Origin: an uncultured Chitinophagaceae bacterium
Lineage (GTDB): Bacteria > Bacteroidota > Bacteroidia > Chitinophagales > Chitinophagaceae
Direction of reading: 5' to 3'
Assembly (NCBI GenBank): GCA_938017685.1
Contig: CALIIL010000030.1
Span: 1-64,000, forward strand
DNA length: 64,000 nucleotides
Positions within the stretch are counted from its first letter, which is position 1. Each line of letters begins with the position of its first letter. The notes under the pieces are model-generated. The model was not told where the DNA came from. It saw only the letters and a list, made by a program, of their open reading frames with translations, and made no database searches. Shown here in pieces: positions 26,532 through 34,176 of this stretch. Both the position numbers and the translations under genes were made by a program.

Positions 26532-27725
26532 TCATAAAAAGTCTTGATATGGAATGGTCACAGCGGTAAACGGTTTTGAAGGCGATTTATCTACCATCAG
26601 TTTTATCCAAACATGGTACTTAGGCATATCAACAAAATCTCCTATGGTTAGTTCGGGCATTTTCTCTTTATACATTTCTTTAAGCATGTAAGTGGCGTCC
26701 TGCGCCGAAGTGCGAAATGATACGATTGAGCCAACATTCCCAAAGACACTTTCGCGGATATCTCCCTTAAGCTGGCTCAGGTGCTGAAAACTTATCTCTA
26801 AGAAAATTTTGAACTTTCTCATCTCAGACAAATAGTTCACTATGGAATACGTTGCATATTGTCCAAATTCATCGAGATATAAAAAGAAGGGCAATCTTTT
26901 TTCTTCGGGTGTATCTACGCGTGAAAACCCTGCACTCGCCATAGAGGATAAGAGTAACGAAGCCATGACTTGGGTCGTATCCATACCAAGCGAACCTTTG
27001 CTTAAATTAATGAGTAATATTTTACCCTCGTCCATAATCTGGCGCAGTGAAATATTTTCTTTGTTTTCAATTAGCACTCTTTTAATGGCAGGGTGTGCTA
27101 AGAACGCACCGACCTTGTTTGTTATCGGTAGAAAATCATTTTTCGAGTATTTATCAAACTCCTGTAACCAAAACTTTTTCAGGTCAGGATTGACCACATG
27201 AGTAATACACTTCTCTCGAAATGCCTTATCATGAATAATGCGCGTAATGTCTGCAATGTTGGCTTTGGGTTGGTCAAGCAAGCTCAAAATGATATTACGT
27301 AACAATCCTTCCATACGAATACCCCAAGCAGCTCCAAAGAGCCGTTGGAAGCTCTCTAAGAGCGCGCTAGCGACTAAGGAACGCTTCTCGTATGATACTT
27401 TGCGTAAGGGATTGTAACCAAGCTTTAATTGAGGATTAGGCAAGTCTAAATAGACAATATCTTTTTGTCGGTGCTTAGGAATGTGCGGTAAAAGTGTCGG
27501 TATAATATCCGCGTGAATATCATATACACAAAAGCCAAACTTGCTTCTTGCTTGTTGAATAAGTTGGCATAATATTAAATTTGTTTTACCTGCACCTGTC
27601 TTTCCCAATGTTATTTTATGCAAGGCTCTGTCAGCTAATTTTAATCCGACTAATCTGCCATGCCCTCTGAAATTTGATTTTGCAAAATAGCTATTATCAG
27701 GATTTTTGTATTTGAGTTTAAGCAT
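26532..27725 (-). CDS. VirD4/HerA-like P-loop ATPase (coupling-type)
   Basis: A 397-aa protein. Walker A 'LGKTGAGKTNLI' near residue 42, Walker B 'FFLYLDEFGQYA' near 285, and a sensor-type 'ISFQHLSQL' near 310 match the VirD4/TraG/HerA superfamily of hexameric DNA-pumping ATPases. It lacks N-terminal membrane helices, unlike classical coupling proteins, so it would act in the cytosol or with a separate membrane partner. It neighbours a replication-type winged-helix gene and a serine recombinase, not the relaxase, which suggests it came with a different element from the mobilization module at 36-41 kb. Confidence 0.82.
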   Translation of the reverse strand: MLKLKYKNPDNSYFAKSNFRGHGRLVGLKLADRALHKITLGKTGAGKTNLILCQLIQQARSKFGFCVYDIHADIIPTLLPHIPKHRQKDIVYLDLPNPQLKLGYNPLRKVSYEKRSLVASALLESFQRLFGAAWGIRMEGLLRNIILSLLDQPKANIADITRIIHDKAFREKCITHVVNPDLKKFWLQEFDKYSKNDFLPITNKVGAFLAHPAIKRVLIENKENISLRQIMDEGKILLINLSKGSLGMDTTQVMASLLLSSMASAGFSRVDTPEEKRLPFFLYLDEFGQYATYSIVNYLSEMRKFKIFLEISFQHLSQLKGDIRESVFGNVGSIVSFRTSAQDATYMLKEMYKEKMPELTIGDFVDMPKYHVWIKLMVDKSPSKPFTAVTIPYQDFL

Positions 27726-27756
27726 AACGATTGTATGATTACTCTAGTAATAAACC

Positions 27757-28563
27757 TCACTCCAATTTCATAAATGAGTTATTTTTTAACTCTTGATAAA
27801 TTTTGGGAGACTTCTCTCGTACGAATTTATTCAGCGTTTCTTGTATAATATTGGCAACCCAATATTCTGAACCATCAGGTGGTGCCATATCCATATCTTT
27901 GTAGTCAATATAATCACTCGAAGACATATATTCACCTTTTACAGTAAAGAGATACACTAAGTGAAGCGTAAACAAAGTTTCAAAATCTGTTTGAAATCTA
28001 TCCAAAGCTTGCAAGCGATACTTAATGTAAATCTCATTATCATTAACTATCAGATTAGAGAGATAATTGTAATGCGTATTGTCATTGCCACGCTTACGAA
28101 TATCCTTAATCGCTTCGTGATTAATAAGTTCATTGATTTTCTGAAGTTTAGAACATGAGTTTAATGTCTCACTCATTTTTCTATATGTAGGAGCCTTTTT
28201 CTCGCCAATTATCCAATCGTTGATTTCATCAACGACATATTTTGGAAACTCATTTTCTAAGCCATCTTCCAATTTAATAAGCGTAAATACATTTAAAATG
28301 ATTGCGTCATGGAACTTTCTTAAAAGGGTAAAGCCATCTCCAATTCGAGCTTTTTCTAGAATAGTTTTTATAGAGTCTGTTGTTCCTTGCATCGATGAAA
28401 AAATATGGCGGTCGATATTTCCTTTATATAAATAACCCGGTATTATAAAACCCATGGCAACTCCAGACATATACTCATAAAACTCTATGACTTCTTCCAG
28501 AATTGAAAAAACCTTGTGGTCATTATATTCTTTTCCTTGATTGATATGACGTTTTTCTAACAT
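27757..28563 (-). CDS. Helical protein with HEPN-like RxxxxxH motif
   Basis: A 268-aa, largely alpha-helical protein that overlaps the winged-helix gene by 7 nt. It has 'AIKDIRKRGNDNTHYNYLSNL' around residue 155, where R-x5-H resembles the catalytic pattern of HEPN ribonucleases (usually R-x4-6-H). No other family mark is visible. It could be a HEPN-type defence or abortive-infection effector, or an unrelated accessory protein of the replication block. Downstream lies the VirD4-like ATPase. Confidence 0.5.
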   Translation of the reverse strand: MLEKRHINQGKEYNDHKVFSILEEVIEFYEYMSGVAMGFIIPGYLYKGNIDRHIFSSMQGTTDSIKTILEKARIGDGFTLLRKFHDAIILNVFTLIKLEDGLENEFPKYVVDEINDWIIGEKKAPTYRKMSETLNSCSKLQKINELINHEAIKDIRKRGNDNTHYNYLSNLIVNDNEIYIKYRLQALDRFQTDFETLFTLHLVYLFTVKGEYMSSSDYIDYKDMDMAPPDGSEYWVANIIQETLNKFVREKSPKIYQELKNNSFMKLE

Positions 28564-29075
28564 TCATTAAATTTACTCCTAATTGATAATATTTCTGCTA
28601 GTCTTGCTGTATCAGACTTTCTCTTTTTGCACGGATTTTTCCCTTTTTGTTCTTTTAGTTTTGAATTATTTAGTTTTGTTATATGACTTTTTTGCACATC
28701 TTTTTGTCGTAAAATGCATTGGCTTTTGTCGTTTTCTGCACTAGCACCAAGTAAAGGTGTGTAATATATGCAGGTCTTTCCCTTGCGTTGGTCGGCAGAG
28801 ACAAGAACCTTGCCTCCATAGTCGCTTGCTCGGATTAATTCTTTTTCAATCAAGGATTGAATAGCACTAGAAATAACTCTACGAGATAGTCCTGTTTTTG
28901 TTTCAAATTGTGCGTATGAAATTCTATCTCTTTTCTTTCGTTTTCCATTGGGTAATACCCAACCGTATGTTTGACGAATAATAATCGCGAGTATTTTGAT
29001 TTCAGAACCTGAGAGGTTCTTCAAATGGAAATCAAAAAACACATTAGGCATGTGCGTTGTGTTTTTATAATTCAT
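28557..29075 (-). CDS. Replication protein O-like winged-helix protein
   Basis: A 172-aa basic protein. The N-terminal 95 residues form a winged helix ('LSGSEIKILAIIIRQTYGW', 'RISYAQFETKTGLSRRVISSAIQSLIEKELI'), the pattern of the N-terminal DNA-binding domain of phage replication protein O and plasmid initiators. The tail is lysine-rich and lacks a loader domain. It starts 6 bp after the serine recombinase stop and overlaps the next gene, so it is in the same transcript. Likely a DNA-binding regulator or replication initiator of the element. Confidence 0.65.
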   Translation of the reverse strand: MNYKNTTHMPNVFFDFHLKNLSGSEIKILAIIIRQTYGWVLPNGKRKKRDRISYAQFETKTGLSRRVISSAIQSLIEKELIRASDYGGKVLVSADQRKGKTCIYYTPLLGASAENDKSQCILRQKDVQKSHITKLNNSKLKEQKGKNPCKKRKSDTARLAEILSIRSKFNEC

Positions 29076-29081
29076 ATATCC

Positions 29082-30659
29082 CTAATAGTTAAGTGGGCTT
29101 GATAAAGCGACTGTTTTGTAAAACTGTTTGTATAGTTGCTGTAATTCACTTTTGCGGAGTTTTCTCGGAACGATTGGGGAGGACTTGCTTGTTAAATAGA
29201 CAATTTTCGTTCGAGCTCTGACCCGCTTGAGTGCACAGTAGTGCAACATATCTCGATTTAAGAAGTCGTAGTAAGGAGAACGTATTGTAAATACTATCTC
29301 TTTTCCCTTTACTTCAAGGTTCGAGAACACCTTTTTGAGGAAATCACGTTTTTCATCATGATTTCCTAAATCATAAGTAAAATCAAAGTGTTTTAGTAGT
29401 TCGAGAAAATATTTCATTTGTTGTAATATTTTTCCTTTTTCAGTTTGAATAGACTTTTTTTGTTCTTCTAGACTTCGCTGTTCAATGATTAATTTTTCTC
29501 GTTTAGCTTGATATGCTTTCTTATCGACTATTCCATCAATGAGTGCATCGGTTAATTTATCTAAACGAGCTTCATAATCTCCGATTTGCATACTCAAGGT
29601 ATTAAGTATTTCTACTTTTGCTTGTACCCATTCTTTTTGCTCAGTATTCAAATGGCTTTCTAGTTCATTTAATTCGTTTTTAGGTAATTGAATAGCCTGA
29701 AGTAAATCAGTAACGTAGCGAACAATCAAATCCTCTCGCATTGTTTTTGTTAAACAAGTTTTGGTTTGACAGCGATAGTACACATGACCTTTCTGTTTCT
29801 CTGGAACAAGTGAACGATTGCAAAGGGTACATCTAATCATTTTCCGAAAGAGATACTCATGCTTATGTCGCTTTCCGTTGGTCTTACCAAGCATTATTTC
29901 TTGCCCTCGGTTATACGTTTGAATAGGTATTATTGCTTTATGCTTCCCTTTGTATATTTCTCCTTTCACTTTGATAAGTCCTGCATAGAATGGATTGTTT
30001 AAAATGGCATTAATACCATTTCGGGTAACCTTTTTTCCTCTTGAGGTTCGTAAGTCTGCCGTTTGCATAAGCGCATGTATCTCTCTAATAGATTTTCCTT
30101 TTTCAGTATAAAGCTTGAATATATTTTTAATAATAGGAGATTTCTTTTGGTCAATCGTTTTTAGTTTCCCTCCCTTGCCATTATCTAAATATCCGACTGG
30201 TGCTTTGAAAGGATAAATACCTTGATTTAATCTTCCATAAATCCCTTTGCGAACTTCTGAGGCTAGATTGCGAGAATAATTGCTGGCAATGACAGCCTGT
30301 ATATCAGCTGTCAGTCTCACATTGCTTTCTTTCAGGTTGATATTTTCTACTGCTGAACACATGTCAAAGCCTGCATCAGCTAATTCATTTATGGTCATCC
30401 AATCTCTGTCATTTCTAGAAATTCTATCAATCTTGTGAAATACGCATCCTTCAGCCTTACCTTCCGATAGACTAATCATCATTTCACTAAATTTTGGACG
30501 AACCCCTTTCGAAGCAGAATGGATTTCTTCAAACCACTTTATTATTTTCAAATTTTTACTCAAAGCATATCGTGCTACAACATCCTTTTGAACATCAAGT
30601 GATACACCTTCATCTTGTTTCTTCGACGAAATTCTTACATAAGCATAAACATTTTTCAT
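29082..30659 (-). CDS. Large serine recombinase
   Basis: A 525-aa protein. The resolvase domain starts 'YAYVRISSKKQDEGVSL' (nucleophile Ser11 with Arg9) and includes 'VFHKIDRISRNDRDW' with the conserved DRxSR. A recombinase domain ('APVGYLDNGKGGK', 'NPFYAGLIKV') follows, then a zinc ribbon ('IRCTLCNRSL ... YYRCQTKTC') and a coiled coil (about 345-410). These are the parts of phiC31/Tn-type large serine integrases. Together with the tyrosine integrase at attL, the element holds two independent integration enzymes. It overlaps a 77-aa gene by 4 nt. Confidence 0.95.
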   Translation of the reverse strand: MKNVYAYVRISSKKQDEGVSLDVQKDVVARYALSKNLKIIKWFEEIHSASKGVRPKFSEMMISLSEGKAEGCVFHKIDRISRNDRDWMTINELADAGFDMCSAVENINLKESNVRLTADIQAVIASNYSRNLASEVRKGIYGRLNQGIYPFKAPVGYLDNGKGGKLKTIDQKKSPIIKNIFKLYTEKGKSIREIHALMQTADLRTSRGKKVTRNGINAILNNPFYAGLIKVKGEIYKGKHKAIIPIQTYNRGQEIMLGKTNGKRHKHEYLFRKMIRCTLCNRSLVPEKQKGHVYYRCQTKTCLTKTMREDLIVRYVTDLLQAIQLPKNELNELESHLNTEQKEWVQAKVEILNTLSMQIGDYEARLDKLTDALIDGIVDKKAYQAKREKLIIEQRSLEEQKKSIQTEKGKILQQMKYFLELLKHFDFTYDLGNHDEKRDFLKKVFSNLEVKGKEIVFTIRSPYYDFLNRDMLHYCALKRVRARTKIVYLTSKSSPIVPRKLRKSELQQLYKQFYKTVALSSPLNY

Positions 30660-30889
30660 AATTTTTTATTGGTTATGCAAGTCCGCCCCAAATCTATTGT
30701 ACTATCAATATCAAAATACTCAAAAGCGTTGTCGGCACCTTTTTCTAAAGCGTTGCGTGTTCCAATTTGATTGACCAAAGCCATAAGGCTCTGCAATCTC
30801 TTTTTATGTTCTTGTTTTGATAAAATCTGTTCTTCTTGTTTAAAATGATACATAACGAAGTAATCATACCCAACTACAAACCCCTTCAT
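30656..30889 (-). CDS. Small protein upstream of the serine recombinase
   Basis: A 77-aa protein whose stop overlaps the recombinase start by 4 nt (translational coupling). It has a helical lysine/glutamine-rich middle ('QEEQILSKQEHKKRLQSLMALVNQI') and no recognised domain. It may be a recombinase accessory or directionality factor, judged only from the coupling. Confidence 0.55.
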   Translation of the reverse strand: MKGFVVGYDYFVMYHFKQEEQILSKQEHKKRLQSLMALVNQIGTRNALEKGADNAFEYFDIDSTIDLGRTCITNKKL

Positions 30890-30973
30890 ACTATCACTTC
30901 CTTGTCAGAAGTTACCCTTGTGGCAAAAGCTACTCTGTAAATGAAGTTGTAATAAAAAAGAAATATTCTTGGC

Positions 30974-31056
30974 AAAATGTATCTCAAAACGTCTTGTAGG
31001 AGAGAATGCGGAAGCATTCTTGTTATTCACTCCTACGAGCGTTGTTGATACATTTT
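30974..31056. ncRNA. Long imperfect hairpin with GGAA tetraloop (RNA or cruciform site)
   Basis: AAAATGTATC (30974-30983) pairs with GATACATTTT (31047-31056). After a small internal loop, a second stem of about 10 bp pairs 30993-31002 with 31030-31039. An inner GAATGC-GGAA-GCATTC hairpin (31004-31019) closes with a GNRA-type loop. No credible ORF covers it. It lies between divergent genes: the recombinase unit to the left and the XRE/RuvC-like pair to the right. It could be a structured leader, a small RNA, or a recombination or transfer site. Confidence 0.5.
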
Positions 31057-31184
31057 AGATCCCTGAGAAAATAGAAGCCCACCTGAGCCTCAACTTTATT
31101 CACATACGTTGCGTCACCAGAAAAAAAATTGTCAAATAGACAATAGAGTGGTAGTATATCGAAATTTACATATACATAGAATGC

Positions 31185-31217
31185 AAAAAGCGTTGGTTCT
31201 AATCCCCAACGCTTTTT
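31185..31217 (+). terminator. Strong hairpin directly before the XRE gene (terminator or attenuator)
   Basis: A perfect 12-bp stem AAAAAGCGTTGG / CCAACGCTTTTT with a 9-nt loop and T-run ends 5 bp before the ATG at 31223. With the structured block at 30974-31056 it forms a possible leader-attenuator or a small RNA with its own terminator. Because its T-run is symmetrical it could act in both directions. Confidence 0.65.
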
Positions 31218-31222
31218 AAAAT

Positions 31223-31573
31223 ATGAAAACAAAACAATCATTATCAGCGTATAGAAGCGAACAAGAAATTGCCCTCAAAGACATTGCTCGTGTGCTTCAG
31301 ATAGATACTGCTAATCTTTCTCGCATGGAGCGAGGAGTTAGAGAACCTAGTACGCGTTTATTTCTTCTGTACCACATTTTATTCGATGATATATCTATTC
31401 CGCAATACTTCCGTAAAAACTATAGTCAATGGATAACTCAAATCATACAACGAACTACTTTACTCACAGAGGAACTTGAAAAAGAACAAAGCCCGAATGC
31501 AGAATATAGAGTAGCATATCTCAAGCACATATTAAACCGTCTAAGCACATTGAAACATGAGAGCGAAAAATAG
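31223..31573 (+). CDS. XRE-family helix-turn-helix regulator
   Basis: A 116-aa protein. 'RSEQEIALKDIARVLQIDTANLSRMERGVREPS' is a classic XRE helix-turn-helix with the ERG turn. The rest is helical and may dimerise ('ITQIIQRTTLLTEELEKEQ'). The ATG lies 5 bp after a strong hairpin and its 3' end overlaps the RuvC-like gene by 17 nt, so the two are co-expressed. Probably a repressor of the element's own genes, possibly acting on the palindromic region upstream. Confidence 0.85.
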   Translation: MKTKQSLSAYRSEQEIALKDIARVLQIDTANLSRMERGVREPSTRLFLLYHILFDDISIPQYFRKNYSQWITQIIQRTTLLTEELEKEQSPNAEYRVAYLKHILNRLSTLKHESEK

Positions 31574-32066
31574 CGAAGGCTACGAGCGGGTGCTCTCGTT
31601 CTTTCCCAATGCTCGAGGCGTGGGGTTTGCATATATGGAGGGGCCGATAACAATCTTAGATAAAGGTGTATACAAACAGGACAAGGCAAATAACGTTCAA
31701 CTCATGAAGCGTATTAAAGCTTTAGTGAAGGAGCTACAACCCGAACGAATTTTGTTGGAAGAAATTATCAAGGATACAAAATCAATGCGAGTGAGTAATT
31801 TGATAAAGGAAATTTCGCGTCATGCTAAAACAAAAAATATTCCAGTAACTTTCTATTCAAGAGAGCAGATACAGTTTGTATTCTCAATATGGACGAAGGT
31901 AAAGAAGTCTTCAAAATATGAAATTGCCAAAGTGATTTCAGATTATATTAAGCCCATGCAATTCTTTTTTTACAACGAGCCAAAATATCCAAAGGGAGAG
32001 CCGCATTTTGCTTCGCTCTTTCATGCCGTGTCGATTGGCATTTCGCATTTTTATGTGACGACTTAA
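31557..32066 (+). CDS. RuvC-like RNase H-fold protein, atypical active site
   Basis: A 169-aa protein that follows the RuvC fold order: 'YERVLSFFPNARGVGFAYMEGPITILDKGVY' for the first hairpin, 'QPERILLEEI' carrying the central Glu, and 'GEPHFASLFHAVSIGISHF' for the last helix. The first catalytic Asp of RuvC (DPG) is here FPN, and the terminal Asp in HxxDA is AVS. Only part of the metal site remains, so nuclease activity is doubtful. It is translationally overlapped with the XRE gene. It may act as a structure-specific DNA-binding partner in recombination. Confidence 0.6.
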   Translation: MRAKNSEGYERVLSFFPNARGVGFAYMEGPITILDKGVYKQDKANNVQLMKRIKALVKELQPERILLEEIIKDTKSMRVSNLIKEISRHAKTKNIPVTFYSREQIQFVFSIWTKVKKSSKYEIAKVISDYIKPMQFFFYNEPKYPKGEPHFASLFHAVSIGISHFYVTT

Positions 32067-32215
32067 AAAACGTACTGTTTACAGGAGCCTGAAAATTGTC
32101 GCGTGGGATTTTTTGACGTTTTCAGTTTAATTATTACCCATCATTATTTGGATAAATAACAAAACGAACTACTTTTTAAGGCAAGTGGTTTTTTTTATAG
32201 AGAAATAGCCAACCT

Positions 32216-32252
32216 AACTTTTTACAAAAAGTTATTTTACGAATAAAATAAC
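32216..32252. promoter_or_regulatory. Paired palindromes upstream of yhhQ-like gene (operator candidate)
   Basis: AACTTTTT-AC-AAAAAGTT (32216-32233) is overlapped by GTTATTTTA-CGAA-TAAAATAAC (32231-32252), both perfect. A closely similar palindrome lies after the last gene of the cassette at 35524-35543. The first gene starts 38 bp on. Confidence 0.5.
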
Positions 32253-32290
32253 CGTCTCATTCCCTTATTTTGTGAAAAAAACATTCTATC

Positions 32291-32959
32291 ATGAAGCAGT
32301 ACAAGTATTTCTCATTCATAACAGGCATCTTTTGTGCAGCATTGGTTATCTCTAATGTCTTAGATACCAAGTTATTTCAAATCGGAAGTGCAGCATTTCC
32401 AGCGGGCATAATATTGTTTCCTATCGTCTATGTATTCGGTGATATTTTTACGGAAGTGTACGGTTTTAGCTACAGCCGTAAAGCAATTTGGGCAGGTTTC
32501 TTTTCTTTATTAATCATGGTAATTACATTGGAGATAGCACGACATCTTGAGCCAGCTGGTTTTTGGAAGAACCAAGAAGCCTTTGAGGCTATCCTCGGTA
32601 AGGTTTGGCGCATCGCTATTGCTTCCATCGTTGCATATTTATCAGGAGAGTTTGTAAATTCATTTACTATGGCAAAAATGAAAGTGAAGCAAGGAGGAAA
32701 GTCTATGCCAATACGTTTTGTGGTTTCTACTATTTTTGGACAGGCAGTAGATACGTCTGTATTTATACTTATTGCCTTTGCAGGAACAATGAATTTTTCA
32801 GCTATGTTTACTTTGTTTTTGTCGGCATGGGCTTTTAAAGTGATTTGGGAGGTGCTGGTACTACCTATAAGCATACCTCTTGTAAATAGACTTAAGAAAA
32901 TTGAAAATGAAGATTACTATGATAATAATACCGACTTTAATCCCTTCAAGATTTCATAG
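32291..32959 (+). CDS. yhhQ: Queuosine precursor transporter (YhhQ/COG1738 family)
   Basis: A 222-aa polytopic inner-membrane protein with about six hydrophobic helices and the family mark 'GDIFTEVYGFSYSRK' (residues 50-64). E. coli YhhQ imports preQ0 and preQ1, the 7-deazaguanine precursors of queuosine in tRNA. This copy is on the mobile element, first in a tight plus-strand run, 4 bp before a SAM methyltransferase gene, itself coupled to a FolE gene. The setting suggests it feeds or exchanges a deazaguanine or pterin-related metabolite for the cassette rather than being a housekeeping copy (inference). Confidence 0.88.
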   Translation: MKQYKYFSFITGIFCAALVISNVLDTKLFQIGSAAFPAGIILFPIVYVFGDIFTEVYGFSYSRKAIWAGFFSLLIMVITLEIARHLEPAGFWKNQEAFEAILGKVWRIAIASIVAYLSGEFVNSFTMAKMKVKQGGKSMPIRFVVSTIFGQAVDTSVFILIAFAGTMNFSAMFTLFLSAWAFKVIWEVLVLPISIPLVNRLKKIENEDYYDNNTDFNPFKIS

Positions 32960-32963
32960 TAGT

Positions 32964-33653
32964 ATGAGTAAAAGTAGGGTTAATAAAAAAGAAGTATATT
33001 ACTTCAAGGAGGAGTATTGCAATGAAAATGAAACTATAGTCGAAATAATAAATAAGGACTTACAACAATATTTCAAACCACCTATTCTTGACGTAGGCTC
33101 TGGTATTGGCGATATTGCGTTTAAGTCATTTAAAGGAAAGAAGACAATACTTATAGACGTTAATCCAATCACTAAGCATGATTACCCTTGCCGACCGAAA
33201 CACGTCCGCAAGCAGGCAGATTTCTTAGAGTTCAAAAGCAAAGAGCAAATCAATACCATTCTTATTTCTCATACACTTCAATTCATTGACGAAGATATAG
33301 AAGAGTTAAATGGCAAAATTGAAGAACTAAAACCCGAGTATCTTGTTATGGTTTTGAACAAAAACAATGATTTTATGGGAGAGGTTATAGAATGGACAAA
33401 TGAACATTTTGCCATTTCAAATCCCGAAGTACGGATAGATAACTTCCCTCTGGGGTATAATCTAATTAAAAGCGTCCCCTTTGTGGCTGAAATTATTTGC
33501 GAAGATTTTGAAACACTAGCACAGCAAATTTCCTATCTTATGCTAATAGACCTTAAAGAAAAGAAGCAAGAGATTTTAACTTTTTTGAAAACCAATCTAC
33601 AAACCCCTAGTTTTACATTTAATCAATCCATAGACGTATATCACAGATTATGA
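32964..33653 (+). CDS. Class I SAM-dependent methyltransferase-like protein
   Basis: The ATG at 32964 (MSKSRVNKKEVYYF), 4 bp after the transporter stop, is preferred to the track start at 32901, which lies deep inside the transporter gene. 229 aa. Motif I 'ILDVGSGIGDIAF' at residues 41-53 and the acidic strand end 'TILIDVNP' at 61-68 are the SAM-binding signature; 'INTILISHTLQFID' is motif IV-like. No DPPY/NPPY is present, so a DNA or RNA base methylase is not evident. The substrate may be a small molecule. The stop overlaps the folE start (ATGA). Confidence 0.75.
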   Translation: MSKSRVNKKEVYYFKEEYCNENETIVEIINKDLQQYFKPPILDVGSGIGDIAFKSFKGKKTILIDVNPITKHDYPCRPKHVRKQADFLEFKSKEQINTILISHTLQFIDEDIEELNGKIEELKPEYLVMVLNKNNDFMGEVIEWTNEHFAISNPEVRIDNFPLGYNLIKSVPFVAEIICEDFETLAQQISYLMLIDLKEKKQEILTFLKTNLQTPSFTFNQSIDVYHRL

Positions 33654-34168
33654 GCAAAGACAATTTACAAACTTTATTTGGCTTCGTTGAAAACGAAGAA
33701 GTCCGCGAAAAATTACAGCAGTCAGAAGACCGCATACGCCGTTCGTACAATGAGCTATTTTCGGGCTATAAACTACAAGCCAAAGATATTCTCAATGACG
33801 TAGTCCATGTAAAGGATTACAATGGAATTGTAGAAATGAGAAACATTCAGTTTTATAGTATGTGCGAACATCACTTTGCACCATTTTTTGGCAGTTGTGA
33901 TATTTACTATCAACCCAAGGAAATAATAACTGGGCTTGGTAAGCTGGTGCGACTTGTTAAGGATATGCACAGTAAGCGGCTTCAAATACAAGAGTTAATG
34001 ACTCGAGATATATGTCAAGATATTATGAAGGAGTTGGAAGCAGAAGGTTGTTATGTAAGAACGCAGGCGAAACATCTTTGTATATGCTCTCGTGGCCCAC
34101 AAGATGATTTGTCTGAAACAGTTTGTACGTATGCAGAAGGAACTCTTAAAAATAAAATATTTGAGTAA
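33650..34168 (+). CDS. folE: GTP cyclohydrolase I (FolE-type, divergent)
   Basis: A 172-aa protein. All catalytic and zinc positions of FolE can be placed: C72, H74 and H75 in 'SMCEHHFAPFFG', then 'GLGKLVRLVKDMHSKRLQIQE', and H142/C144 in 'AKHLCICSRGP'. The family reaction is GTP to 7,8-dihydroneopterin triphosphate, the entry to folate, pterin and, through QueD, preQ0/queuosine synthesis. It differs from housekeeping FolE at several usual positions (GLGK for GLSK, AKHLCI for AEHMCM), which suggests a specialised paralogue. It overlaps the methyltransferase by 4 nt and is 8 bp before a gene of unknown function. Confidence 0.93.
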   Translation: MSKDNLQTLFGFVENEEVREKLQQSEDRIRRSYNELFSGYKLQAKDILNDVVHVKDYNGIVEMRNIQFYSMCEHHFAPFFGSCDIYYQPKEIITGLGKLVRLVKDMHSKRLQIQELMTRDICQDIMKELEAEGCYVRTQAKHLCICSRGPQDDLSETVCTYAEGTLKNKIFE

Positions 34169-34176
34169 GTAGCAGT

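Noticed and set aside
31185-31217. GGTTCTAATCC in the hairpin looks like a tRNA T arm, possibly a second tRNA-type attachment site.
   Set aside because: The loop has 9 nt, the stem is 12 bp and no acceptor, D or anticodon arms are nearby. It reads as a terminator-type hairpin.
31023-31241. 72-aa minus-strand ORF.
   Set aside because: It covers the structured block and hairpin upstream of the XRE gene and has no domain or start signal.
32067-32290. preQ1 riboswitch in front of the yhhQ-like gene.
   Set aside because: No preQ1-I or preQ1-II type core sequence is visible. Only AT-rich palindromes and a short hairpin are present.
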